From: Thermoplasmata archaeon | GTDB taxonomy: Archaea > Thermoplasmatota > Thermoplasmata > Lutacidiplasmatales > UBA184 | Length of the DNA: 43,342 nucleotides | NCBI GenBank assembly: GCA_021790425.1 | Contig: JAJYEA010000012.1 | Span: 1-43,342, forward strand | Direction of reading: 5' to 3' | Notes under the pieces: model-generated | Databases searched by the model: none | What the model was told of the DNA's origin: nothing | What the model saw: the letters and a program-made list of their open reading frames with translations, nothing else | Shown: one piece after another, positions 1 to 6,527 of the stretch | How positions within the stretch are numbered: position 1 is the stretch's first letter | Layout: every line of letters starts with the position of its first letter | Program-made: the position numbers and the translations under genes

Positions 1-390
1 ACCGGCCTCTGGGGGGAGCTCGCCAGCTGGTCGGCCCACGTCCGGGGAGTGGCCGGAGTGGTCATCGACGGGGCCGCCCGGGACATCGACTCGATCCTGG
101 ACCTCGGCCTCCCGCTCTTCTCGCGGCACATCGCCTCCGACGCGGGCGAGCCGAAGGGGCACGGGGAGATCGGCGTGGAGATCACGTGCGGTGGTCAACA
201 CGTCCGTCCGGGGGACTGGATCGTGGGGGATGCGAGCGGCGTGGTCGTCGTGCCCCGCGAACGGGCTCAGGAGATCGCCAACCGGGCCCTGGACGTGCTG
301 GAGCACGAGAACCGTGTCCGGGAGGAGATCAAGCGCGGGAGCACCCTCTCCAAGGTGCAGCAACTCGAGCGCTGGGAGCGGGTCGGTTGA
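1..390 (+). CDS. RraA-family protein, C-terminal part (5' end outside window)
   Basis: The reading frame is open from base 1 to the TGA at 388-390, so the N-terminus is cut by the window edge. The visible 129 residues match the second half of the RraA / 4-hydroxy-4-methyl-2-oxoglutarate aldolase / demethylmenaquinone-methyltransferase-like fold: a GVVIDGAARD motif (the Arg-Asp pair binds substrate and metal in the aldolases), then a GG..V.PGD..VGD..GVVVVP block and a C-terminal helix. Members act as divalent-metal aldolases, as RNase E inhibitors in bacteria, or, in archaea, as a domain fused to hexulose-6-phosphate synthase. Whether a fused N-terminal domain exists here cannot be seen, so the substrate is open. 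The family call is firm; the function is not. Confidence 0.85.
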   Translation, partial: TGLWGELASWSAHVRGVAGVVIDGAARDIDSILDLGLPLFSRHIASDAGEPKGHGEIGVEITCGGQHVRPGDWIVGDASGVVVVPRERAQEIANRALDVLEHENRVREEIKRGSTLSKVQQLERWERVG

Positions 391-442
391 GGCGGACCCC
401 CGCGCAGCGCTTTTCTCCTTACGGTGCTCGGAACGCCGGAAC

Positions 443-517
443 GCTCCTGTAGTCTAGTCCGGCCAAGGATAGCGGGCCTTCGACCCGCCAACGGGGGTTC
501 AAATCCCCCCAGGAGCA
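443..517 (+). tRNA. tRNA-Glu (anticodon TTC)
   Basis: A full cloverleaf folds: acceptor GCTCCTG (443-449) with CAGGAGC (510-516), discriminator A517 and no encoded CCA; D-arm 452-470; anticodon stem 472-476/484-488 with loop CCTTCGA (477-483); T-stem GGGGG/CCCCC around TTCAAAT (498-504). The anticodon is 479-481, TTC. Acceptor, D-arm and T-loop closely resemble the second tRNA-Glu of the window (26518-26590), supporting glutamate identity. Oddity: the base before the anticodon (position 33) is C478, not the nearly universal U33. Confidence 0.93.
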
Positions 518-762
518 CTCCGGACTTGAACCAACTTTGGGTTGCCTCCGGATTGGTTGAAAAGGACGCCCGAAGGGGGCCGGCACCAAGGATGAGTTGC
601 CCAGACGGATGCGACGGGCGAGCCGTCTCGATACGCGGGCAACAGGATCAAACCCCGGGCAGATGGGGCAAATCGGGTCCCTTGCGCTCAGGGTGATTCC
701 ACCCCTGGTTTCACGGGGGTAGGTGGCTGCAGGCACCGAAGGGATGTGACCCAGTCCCCCTT

Positions 763-785
763 CGACAGGTCATTAAGGTCTGTCG
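763..785 (+). promoter_or_regulatory. Promoter of the NmrA-like gene: TATA-like box inside a 6-bp inverted repeat
   Basis: The TATA-like CATTAAGG (771-778) lies about 25 bases before the ATG at 800, the archaeal leaderless spacing. It is flanked by CGACAG (763-768) and its exact reverse complement CTGTCG (780-785), so a dimeric regulator bound there would cover the TATA box. No regulator is identified. Confidence 0.5.
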
Positions 786-799
786 CACTTGCTGGGGTC

Positions 800-1678
800 A
801 TGCGAGACTCCCACTCTAGTGATACGGGGCCAGTGCTGACCGTCGGATCGACCGGAGACTTGGGCGGCCGAGTCCTGCGCGAGCTCCTGACGAGGGGGAA
901 GACCGTTCGAGCCCTCGTACGCCCTGGCAGTGATATCTCCCGGTTCCCAAAGGACCGTGTCGAGGTAGTCCGGGGCGACCTGCTCGACCCCTCCTCCCTC
1001 GAGCCCGCCATGAAGGGGGTCTCGGCCGTGGTCACGACCGCAATCGGGTACTCCCACCGAAGGGAGACCGACTCGCTCAAGGTCGACACCGAGGGGAACC
1101 GCAACCTGATCGACTCGGCCAAGAGGATGGGTGTCCCGCGGTTCGTGCTACTGTCCATCCTCACCTGCGATCAAGCGAAGGACGTTCCGCACTTCTGGGC
1201 GAAGAAGCTGGCCGAGGACCGGCTTCAAGAACTGGGAGTCCCGTACGTTGCGCTGCGACCCGGGGCGTTCCTCGGGGGCCCTTGGGTGAAGGCCGCCCTG
1301 GAACAAGGTCAGGTGATGGCCATGACGCCCGCCGGTGTTCCGGTCACGTACATCGCGCCCGATGAAGTGGCCCGGGCGGTCGCGCTCGCCGTGGACGCTC
1401 CGCGGGCGCTGGGCCTGAAGGTGGACCTCGGGAGCGATCGCGCTCTTTCGGGCCCCGAGCTCATCGAGCTGCTGTCCACGCTGATGAACAAGCCGCTGCG
1501 GCCCGCCCAGATGCAGGGCCGCGGAGGCGATGCGGACATGGTGGCCATGTTCCGATACTTCCAAACCGGCAAGTATGTGGCGGACACGCGCCAACAGCAG
1601 GAGCTCTTCGGCCCGGTCCCCAAGATCGAGGATGAGGCAAGGAAGATGCTAGCCGAGTTCGGCCTGTTGCCACCCTAA
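800..1678 (+). CDS. NmrA-like / atypical short-chain dehydrogenase family NAD(P)-binding protein
   Basis: An N-terminal Rossmann nucleotide-binding strand-loop-helix reads LTVGSTGDLGGRVLREL, the GxxGxxG-like motif of the NmrA/HSCARG and NAD(P)H-binding group. Further family features are RGDLLDPSSLEPAMKGV (acidic residue and strand after the second Rossmann unit), the VDTEGNRNLIDSAKRMGVPRFVLLS block and a LRPGAFLGG segment. Such proteins act as NADPH sensors, quinone or isoflavone-type reductases, or UDP-sugar-epimerase-like enzymes; there is no Ser-Tyr-Lys triad to fix a reaction. I prefer the ATG at 800, which sits one TATA spacing from the box at 771-778; a GTG at 746 would add 18 residues with no family similarity. 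Stop TAA at 1676-1678. It stands alone downstream of the tRNA. Confidence 0.8.
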   Translation: MRDSHSSDTGPVLTVGSTGDLGGRVLRELLTRGKTVRALVRPGSDISRFPKDRVEVVRGDLLDPSSLEPAMKGVSAVVTTAIGYSHRRETDSLKVDTEGNRNLIDSAKRMGVPRFVLLSILTCDQAKDVPHFWAKKLAEDRLQELGVPYVALRPGAFLGGPWVKAALEQGQVMAMTPAGVPVTYIAPDEVARAVALAVDAPRALGLKVDLGSDRALSGPELIELLSTLMNKPLRPAQMQGRGGDADMVAMFRYFQTGKYVADTRQQQELFGPVPKIEDEARKMLAEFGLLPP

Positions 1679-1933
1679 GCCAGCCAGGAATTGGGGAAGG
1701 GGGACCCCCTGCTCATCACCCCGCCCTGGCCCCGGGAAGATCACCGTAGCCCCCGAGCTGGTCGTGACCGCGAGGAAGGCTACCCCCTAGCGCGATCGAC
1801 AGAACTCCTCCCTCATTGACGCTACGGGGGCGGAAGGATCGGGTGGGTTGCAAGCGCGGAGGGGGGATCCGTGGCACTCTTCCGCAGGGTTGACATGTAT
1901 TGGTGCCTTGGTAGAAACCCCAAGAGGGAACTC

Positions 1934-2146
1934 ATGAACGAAGGCACGAGATGCCCGGGTTGTGGAGAAAACATGGACCCCGGAAGCCTTGGAGTGTTGT
2001 CTCACGTCGCGGGTGCGCTCTGGTACAAGCGACGTACCCTCCTTGCCACGGGAGGCCAGACCGTCGTGAGCGCACCCCTGGGTGGGATGATCTATCTCGA
2101 CGGGGCACGGTGCGAGCGCTGCCGGTTGATGCTACTCAGGTACTGA
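1934..2146 (+). CDS. Small zinc-ribbon protein (DUF6487-like)
   Basis: The 70-residue product has an N-terminal CPGC and a C-terminal CERC, a four-cysteine zinc site, separated by a segment with ALWYKRR, as in DUF6487-type proteins (CPxCGxxMxxG, then W, then RCxxC near the end). The start is placed at ATG 1934, directly before the first zinc knuckle and 4 bases after a purine-rich GAGGGAA; an upstream GTG at 1871 would add a tail without family similarity. Function unknown. The gene is isolated between non-coding stretches. Confidence 0.65.
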   Translation: MNEGTRCPGCGENMDPGSLGVLSHVAGALWYKRRTLLATGGQTVVSAPLGGMIYLDGARCERCRLMLLRY

Positions 2147-2288
2147 CGAACCAAGCTGGATTAGAGACCCTGCCACCCGGGTTCTGCTGCGCGAACTGGT
2201 GTGCTTTGCGCGCACAAGGGCAACCCGTGCGGTCCGGGTCACTGAGGGCGTGTGTGCCTTCGGTGGCAGGCTGGAAGAACGGTCATCC

Positions 2289-2960
2289 TTACGGAGGGGG
2301 TGGTGACCAGTCGCTTTGCGAGTATGCGATGGCGGAAGAGATTTCTCCTCCTGCAAGACCACCCATGGCCAAGACGAATTCTCCCCCGTATAGACCATGA
2401 TCCTTGAGATAGTAGCTCGCGGCTTCGGTGGAAAAGTTCGTGGCCGGGGTCGATGCGCAGGTACCCTGCGATGAGGCGTTCTGCGAGTTGGGGTAGCACC
2501 AAACATAGCCTTGGCTGGGCTGGCCATCGGTCAGGTTCTGCCATTGCTGCGAAGTGTAGATGTAAAGGTATCCCGTACAGACCCTGCCCCCGCACTCTGA
2601 GAACGTGACCGAACCGTTCACTGCGGGCATGGGTATGGGTGGACAGTTGTTTCCGCTCCCCACCTCGACAGAGAATCCATAGTAGTCGCCGACGACGTTA
2701 GCGCTCTCTTGGAGGGGTCCGCTGGTCAGAAGCGAAGGACAGGGATGCCAGCTAGTTGGCTGACTCTCCCACCAGAGGAATGAGGCGAAGACGACTATCG
2801 CTACGACCGCCACAACAGGGGGGCCCTTCCGAATCTTCCTCGTCCTTGGGTTAGGAACGAGCCACCATTGGGCAGCACCCCTTCCCGAGGATTCACCCAG
2901 TCCTCGGTTGTGGCTCCGGACTTCGTCCCAATCGTCCAGCACCCCCCCTCCTGCATTCAC
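2289..2960 (-). CDS. Membrane-anchored extracytoplasmic protein of unknown function
   Basis: The 223-residue product has a charged N-terminus of about 45 residues (basic RTRKIRK just before the membrane), one hydrophobic helix (about 48-64, VVAVVAIVVFASFLWW), then a Cys-, Asn-, Ser- and Tyr-rich outer domain with several N-x-S/T sequons (NGS, NLT, NAS, NFS), and a Pro-rich end. This suits a cell-surface protein anchored with its C-terminus outside. It starts with GTG at 2958-2960; a TATA-like TTCTTAAC at about 2976-2983 lies some 20 bases before it. The layout resembles the neighbouring gene 3318-3860 (short-spaced Cys, Ser/Thr-rich outer domain), which may be a distant paralogue. No family recognised. 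Confidence 0.65.
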   Translation of the reverse strand: MNAGGGVLDDWDEVRSHNRGLGESSGRGAAQWWLVPNPRTRKIRKGPPVVAVVAIVVFASFLWWESQPTSWHPCPSLLTSGPLQESANVVGDYYGFSVEVGSGNNCPPIPMPAVNGSVTFSECGGRVCTGYLYIYTSQQWQNLTDGQPSQGYVWCYPNSQNASSQGTCASTPATNFSTEAASYYLKDHGLYGGEFVLAMGGLAGGEISSAIAYSQSDWSPPPP

Positions 2961-3317
2961 AATCGTGTCCGGGAGTTAAGAACATTTCCGCGCACCGGCT
3001 TGGGGGGTGATGGTTGGTCCCTTGATCGAACCCCCTCCATGTCCTCGAAGCGAACACCCATGGAGAATCGCGCCGAGCTGCGAGGTTCTTGGTCGGGTGG
3101 GCGTCATGGCCGGTGGGACGTAGGGGTAGCCGGGGTTCTTTGGCGTGCGAGCATCGCCTGAGATCCCGCAAGAACGACTAGGTCCCAGGAGCATTCGGTC
3201 CAAGTTCCTCGGCTGTGCCCACCCCGGCTACGTCAGCGCGTTGGAACCCTCGAGCTCCCTACGGTCGGGGACCCCCCGCCGGGACCGATACCCGCGGGCG
3301 GGGGGAAGGGGCCGGAC
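2961..3317. other. Intergenic stretch without a supported gene
   Basis: Between two minus-strand surface-protein genes. Short frames on both strands are present but have no recognisable motif. The only signal I see is the TATA-like element near 2980 for the 2289-2960 gene. Confidence 0.5.
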
Positions 3318-3860
3318 CTACTTCGACGGTGGCGTACCGGTCGGGGGCGTTGGGGCTGGCGCGGTAGGCTTCCGCATCACGATCCCTGCGAGCACCACGA
3401 TGACCCCCAGCACGAGCAAGGGCAGTCCTACGAGCGGCTGCGTGCTCTTGGTGGTCGCCTGGGCGGAGGAGCCGTGTATGGACGTGAAGTAGAGCAGTAG
3501 GTACTCGCCGCTCGAGGCGGAGAACGTCCCGGGGGCCCCGCTCGTGCCCGTCTGGGAGGCGGTGAAGGTGCAGTCGGGCGGAAGCACGGGTTGGCCGGAG
3601 GTGAAGGTCTCATTCGTCGTGCAGAGGTAGAGGAAGAAGGTGCCCGTGCCGTTGCTCGTCCACGAGACCACGAGCTGGATCGGCATCAGCTCGGTCTTGA
3701 CCTGGCACTCGATAGGTGGAGGGCCCCCCGCGGGGAAGTTGGGCAGGTAGTTGTCCCCCACCGATCCGCTGCAGACCGATTGCGGGAACAGGGGATACTC
3801 GAGGACGACGGCGCCTATGATCGCCAACACCAACCCTACGGCAAGGACTCCCGAACGCAC
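3318..3860 (-). CDS. Two-helix membrane protein with Cys-containing outer domain, unknown function
   Basis: Of 180 residues, 4-22 form an N-terminal hydrophobic helix (GVLAVGLVLAIIGAVVL), followed by an outer domain of about 115 residues with conserved-looking Cys pairs (SVCSGS, IECQ, YLCTT, PDCTF) and NGT/NET sequons. A second hydrophobic helix (about 143-163, VGLPLLVLGVIVVLAGIVM) precedes a short basic, Pro-rich cytoplasmic tail. The arrangement suggests an extracytoplasmic sandwich domain held by a C-terminal anchor. The start is GTG at 3858-3860. It faces the pdaD gene across a short divergent region. Not assignable to a named family. Confidence 0.7.
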   Translation of the reverse strand: MRSGVLAVGLVLAIIGAVVLEYPLFPQSVCSGSVGDNYLPNFPAGGPPPIECQVKTELMPIQLVVSWTSNGTGTFFLYLCTTNETFTSGQPVLPPDCTFTASQTGTSGAPGTFSASSGEYLLLYFTSIHGSSAQATTKSTQPLVGLPLLVLGVIVVLAGIVMRKPTAPAPTPPTGTPPSK

Positions 3861-3952
3861 CTTGGACCACCACTATTGGAAGAGAGTTCGTCCTTCATCT
3901 ATGTTACGGTGGCTCTCGCGAGGTGCGTCCGCGTGCGTTTCGGTGGGGGCAT

Positions 3953-3959
3953 CTTTAAA
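3953..3959 (+). promoter_or_regulatory. TATA box of pdaD
   Basis: CTTTAAA centred at 3956; adding 26 bases predicts transcription from about 3982, at the GTG at 3983. This is the reason for choosing that start. Confidence 0.65.
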
Positions 3960-3982
3960 GAGATGTGGTATATGCCCCGCTC

Positions 3983-4483
3983 GTGCCCACTGCGAAGCGC
4001 ACCGATGAGGTCTCCCTGGTGCCCATCCCGACCCGGTTCTTTGTCACGAGTGGCCGCGCAATCAACAAGACGAGCGAGCTCAATGCGTTCGATCTTGCGT
4101 TGCTGAAGGCCGGCATCGGAGAGCAGAACCTCGTCAGCGTCTCGAGCATCCTTCCCGACGGGGTGCGACAGGTGGAACGCCGCCCCCTCCCGATGGGGGC
4201 CATCGTGCACTGCGTCCTCGCCCGCCATGGGGGCGGCGAGGGAGAGGTCATCAGCGCCGGCATCGCGTACGGGTTCCGGGAGGATGGACGCGGCGGGTAC
4301 GTCGCCGAGGGTCACCTGCACGGCACGCAGAAGGCGCTCAAGGAATTCCTCCGCTGGCGTATGGAGGAGATCGCTCACTTCCGTGGCGTCGAGCTCAAGA
4401 AGATCAACTACCGCACGGAGGAGCTCCAGATCCCCATGGACCACTACGGGGTCTGCATCGCCGCGTGCGTCTTCCTGAAGTAG
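3983..4483 (+). CDS. pdaD: Pyruvoyl-dependent arginine decarboxylase
   Basis: This enzyme decarboxylates arginine to agmatine, the first step of archaeal polyamine synthesis (agmatine is also needed for tRNA-Ile modification), using a pyruvoyl group made by self-cleavage. The sequence shows PTRFF.TSG, then LNAFDLALLKAGIGEQNL, then VSVSSILP: the Ser-Ser pair (54/55 from this start) is the known cleavage site giving beta and alpha chains. LPMGAIV and the later GEVISAGIAYGF also match the family. Length (166 residues) is typical. An in-frame GTG at 3965 would add six residues, but the TATA box at 3953-3959 fits a leaderless GTG at 3983. It stands alone, divergent from a surface-protein gene. Confidence 0.93.
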   Translation: MPTAKRTDEVSLVPIPTRFFVTSGRAINKTSELNAFDLALLKAGIGEQNLVSVSSILPDGVRQVERRPLPMGAIVHCVLARHGGGEGEVISAGIAYGFREDGRGGYVAEGHLHGTQKALKEFLRWRMEEIAHFRGVELKKINYRTEELQIPMDHYGVCIAACVFLK

Positions 4484-4511
4484 GTTCCGACCGGACCAGC
4501 GACCGCGCGCG

Positions 4512-5462
4512 TTAGAGCGCTCGGGCCATCGTATAGGTGTCCAAGACCTTCTCGAACCCGTTCGATTCCAGGGCGGGAACCGTGGGGGCCAGGTAGTCGG
4601 GCACGGGCGCCACGATCTCCCTCGTCGACGACCGCGCCAACCAGTCGAGCGCCGACAGGGTCAGACCGTACACCTCCGAGGGCGGGATCCCGGCGCTGAG
4701 GGCGGGTAGGAAGAGGAATCCAGGGTCCCCCGCGCCCGAACGGTAGGCGCGTGCATAGCCTCGGGTCCCTCCGCCATCCCCGGCGATCCAGGTGGCGTTC
4801 TCGGACCATTGGGGAAGGGACGTCAGCTCCGTTCCCGAGAGGCACCCCCGCGGGGGAGGTAGGACCCGGCGGAGTTTCTCGGGGGTGTTGGCGGTGCACC
4901 AGGCCGTTGCCGCCTTCAGCTCCTCGCGGGTCGTCACCGGACGGACCGTCCCGGGGATGGCGGAGCGTGGTCCCGGCCCCGATGTCTTCCGGCGATACCA
5001 CCCCACCGTCTGGAGGATCTGGTAACCGCGGGCCCGATAGAGGCGGTAGGCCGATGCGTTCTCGCATTCGACGTCCAGCACGGCCCACGGCCGGTGCCGA
5101 CGCCGGATGGAGTCCTCGGCGATGTCCAGAAGGCGGGTGGCGACCCCCTGCTTTCGATGCGAGGCCTCCGTGCCCACCGCGGCGACGTACCCGGACTCCC
5201 GGAGGTAGAGCACGATGGTGGTCCCGACCACCTTCCCTCCCGCCCGGGCGGCGAGGAACGTCACCGGGCTCCGATGGAGGAGCCCCAGGAACCGAAGGAA
5301 CGCGTACCCCGCCCCGCGGAAGGCCCGGTCCATCTCCCGCGGTGCCCGGACCTCCATGCCGAGGAGGTAGTCCACGGGCCCGAGGTTCCGGACGACGAAA
5401 TCGAGATAGGAGCCGCGGTCCGCGCGACGGGCCCCCCCGAACTCGATCGCGGGGGCGGGCAC
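4512..5462 (-). CDS. Tandem GNAT-fold N-acetyltransferase
   Basis: The first half (about residues 5-160) is a GNAT domain: strand GKVVGTTIVLYL, then the acetyl-CoA motif A in VGTEASHRKQGVATRLLDIAE (R/Q-x-x-G-x-A pyrophosphate loop), then VLDVECENASAYRLYRARGYQ, the usual motif B. The second half (about 180-316) looks like a degenerate GNAT repeat without a clear acetyl-CoA loop and ends in PALESNGFEKVLDTYTMAR, which resembles the last GNAT strands. Two-domain GNATs are common; the acceptor is unknown. The start is GTG at 5460-5462, four bases after the stop of the SCP2-like gene, so it is probably the last gene of an rnhB-SCP2-GNAT operon. Confidence 0.82.
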   Translation of the reverse strand: MPAPAIEFGGARRADRGSYLDFVVRNLGPVDYLLGMEVRAPREMDRAFRGAGYAFLRFLGLLHRSPVTFLAARAGGKVVGTTIVLYLRESGYVAAVGTEASHRKQGVATRLLDIAEDSIRRRHRPWAVLDVECENASAYRLYRARGYQILQTVGWYRRKTSGPGPRSAIPGTVRPVTTREELKAATAWCTANTPEKLRRVLPPPRGCLSGTELTSLPQWSENATWIAGDGGGTRGYARAYRSGAGDPGFLFLPALSAGIPPSEVYGLTLSALDWLARSSTREIVAPVPDYLAPTVPALESNGFEKVLDTYTMARAL

Positions 5463-5466
5463 GGGA

Positions 5467-5799
5467 TCAGAGGAGCCGGCGGAGGAGGATCTTGTCCTCG
5501 AGGCTCGCCTCGATGACGAGCTTGCGGGTGACGAGGGCCTTCATCGGGCCGATCTCCTTCTTGACGAGCCCGTTGAACGTCTCCCGGTCGGTGATGATCT
5601 TGACGTCCGGCTTGGTCCCGTCGGCCTTGACCGGCAGGGAGAGCTGGGAGTCCTTCAGGATGATCTGGAAGGTATCCCCGTCGGTGAGATGGAGCTCGAT
5701 GGTGCGGCGGATCTCGCGGAGCTCCTGCTTCACGGCCGGGTTCCGATGGACATGGCTGTTGAACCGGTCCACCATCGACACCAGGGTCTCTTCGATCAT
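5467..5799 (-). CDS. SCP2 sterol-carrier-like small protein
   Basis: The 110-residue product has the pattern of the SCP2-like lipid-binding fold: an N-terminal helix, IRRTIELHLTDGDTFQIILKDSQLSL (central strands), DVKIITDRETFNGLVKKEIGPMKALVTRKLVIEAS, matching the family's D..i..d.e.l..l..G...p..a...gki...G block. The role would be binding or transfer of a hydrophobic ligand; the ligand is unknown. Its ATG overlaps the rnhB stop in an ATGA, and the GNAT gene follows after four bases, so the three genes are very likely co-translated. Confidence 0.72.
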   Translation of the reverse strand: MIEETLVSMVDRFNSHVHRNPAVKQELREIRRTIELHLTDGDTFQIILKDSQLSLPVKADGTKPDVKIITDRETFNGLVKKEIGPMKALVTRKLVIEASLEDKILLRRLL

Positions 5800-6506
5800 T
5801 CCACGAAGTCCTCGAGAGGTCGGAGGCTCGGGGTTCTATTAAGGGTGTCGAACGTCTTCCACGACCGCCGGACCCAGCGGGGGATCTTCCCACCCTGCAC
5901 GAGCGCCTCGACGCAGTCCCGGGTGGTCCGGTCGGACGGGTAGCCGCTCCCGAGCGCGAGCCCGCTCTGGCGCCGGATCCGCTCGATCGCCCGGTCGCGC
6001 GTCACCTTCGCGACGATGCTGGCCGCCCCCACGAGCGGCAGGTCGCGGTCGGCCTTGTGGCGGGAGAGCACCCGGACGTTCCCGCCCTGCTCCTCGACCC
6101 GGGCCCGGAGGACGCGTCCGAAGCGCTCGGCGTCCGGGTCGCACGCGTCCACCTCGACCCGGTGTGCGCCCAGCCGGACCACCAGGCTCGCCATCAGGTC
6201 GACCTCCAGGAGGTTGAGTTTCCCCCGGTGGACGTACCGGTCGATCCGCTCAGGGGAGGCGGACGCGGTGGCCCACGACCCGTGCTGGCGGAGGAGCCCG
6301 AAGATCCGGCGGCGTTCCGACGGGGAGAGGAGCTTCGAGTCGCGGACCCCGAGCTCCACCAGCTTCCGGGCATCCGTGTCGGTGTAGTCCGGGAGGGCGA
6401 ACGCCCCGACCACCAGCGGGCCCACGAGGCTGCCGCGCCCGGCCTCGTCAAGCCCCACGTGTACCGTGGTCCGGTCGCTCACGCCGGGGGGAACTTCGGC
6501 CCCCAC
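5796..6506 (-). CDS. rnhB: Ribonuclease HII
   Basis: Cleaves the RNA strand of RNA-DNA hybrids, including single ribonucleotides in DNA. Near the start is GLDEAGRGSLVGPLVVGA, with catalytic Asp20-Glu21; Asp120 lies in VEVDACDPD; then HKAD..LPLVGAASIVAKVTRD, the diagnostic RNase HII block; and SGYPSDRTT, the substrate-recognition loop. Length (236) is normal for the archaeal enzyme. The start is a GTG at 6504-6506; a second in-frame GTG nine codons on (VSDRTTVHVG) is possible. First gene of the rnhB-SCP2-GNAT cluster and close behind the ribonucleotide reductase stop. Confidence 0.95.
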   Translation of the reverse strand: MGAEVPPGVSDRTTVHVGLDEAGRGSLVGPLVVGAFALPDYTDTDARKLVELGVRDSKLLSPSERRRIFGLLRQHGSWATASASPERIDRYVHRGKLNLLEVDLMASLVVRLGAHRVEVDACDPDAERFGRVLRARVEEQGGNVRVLSRHKADRDLPLVGAASIVAKVTRDRAIERIRRQSGLALGSGYPSDRTTRDCVEALVQGGKIPRWVRRSWKTFDTLNRTPSLRPLEDFVE

Positions 6507-6527
6507 TTTACCCTGCCGTGCCGGGGC

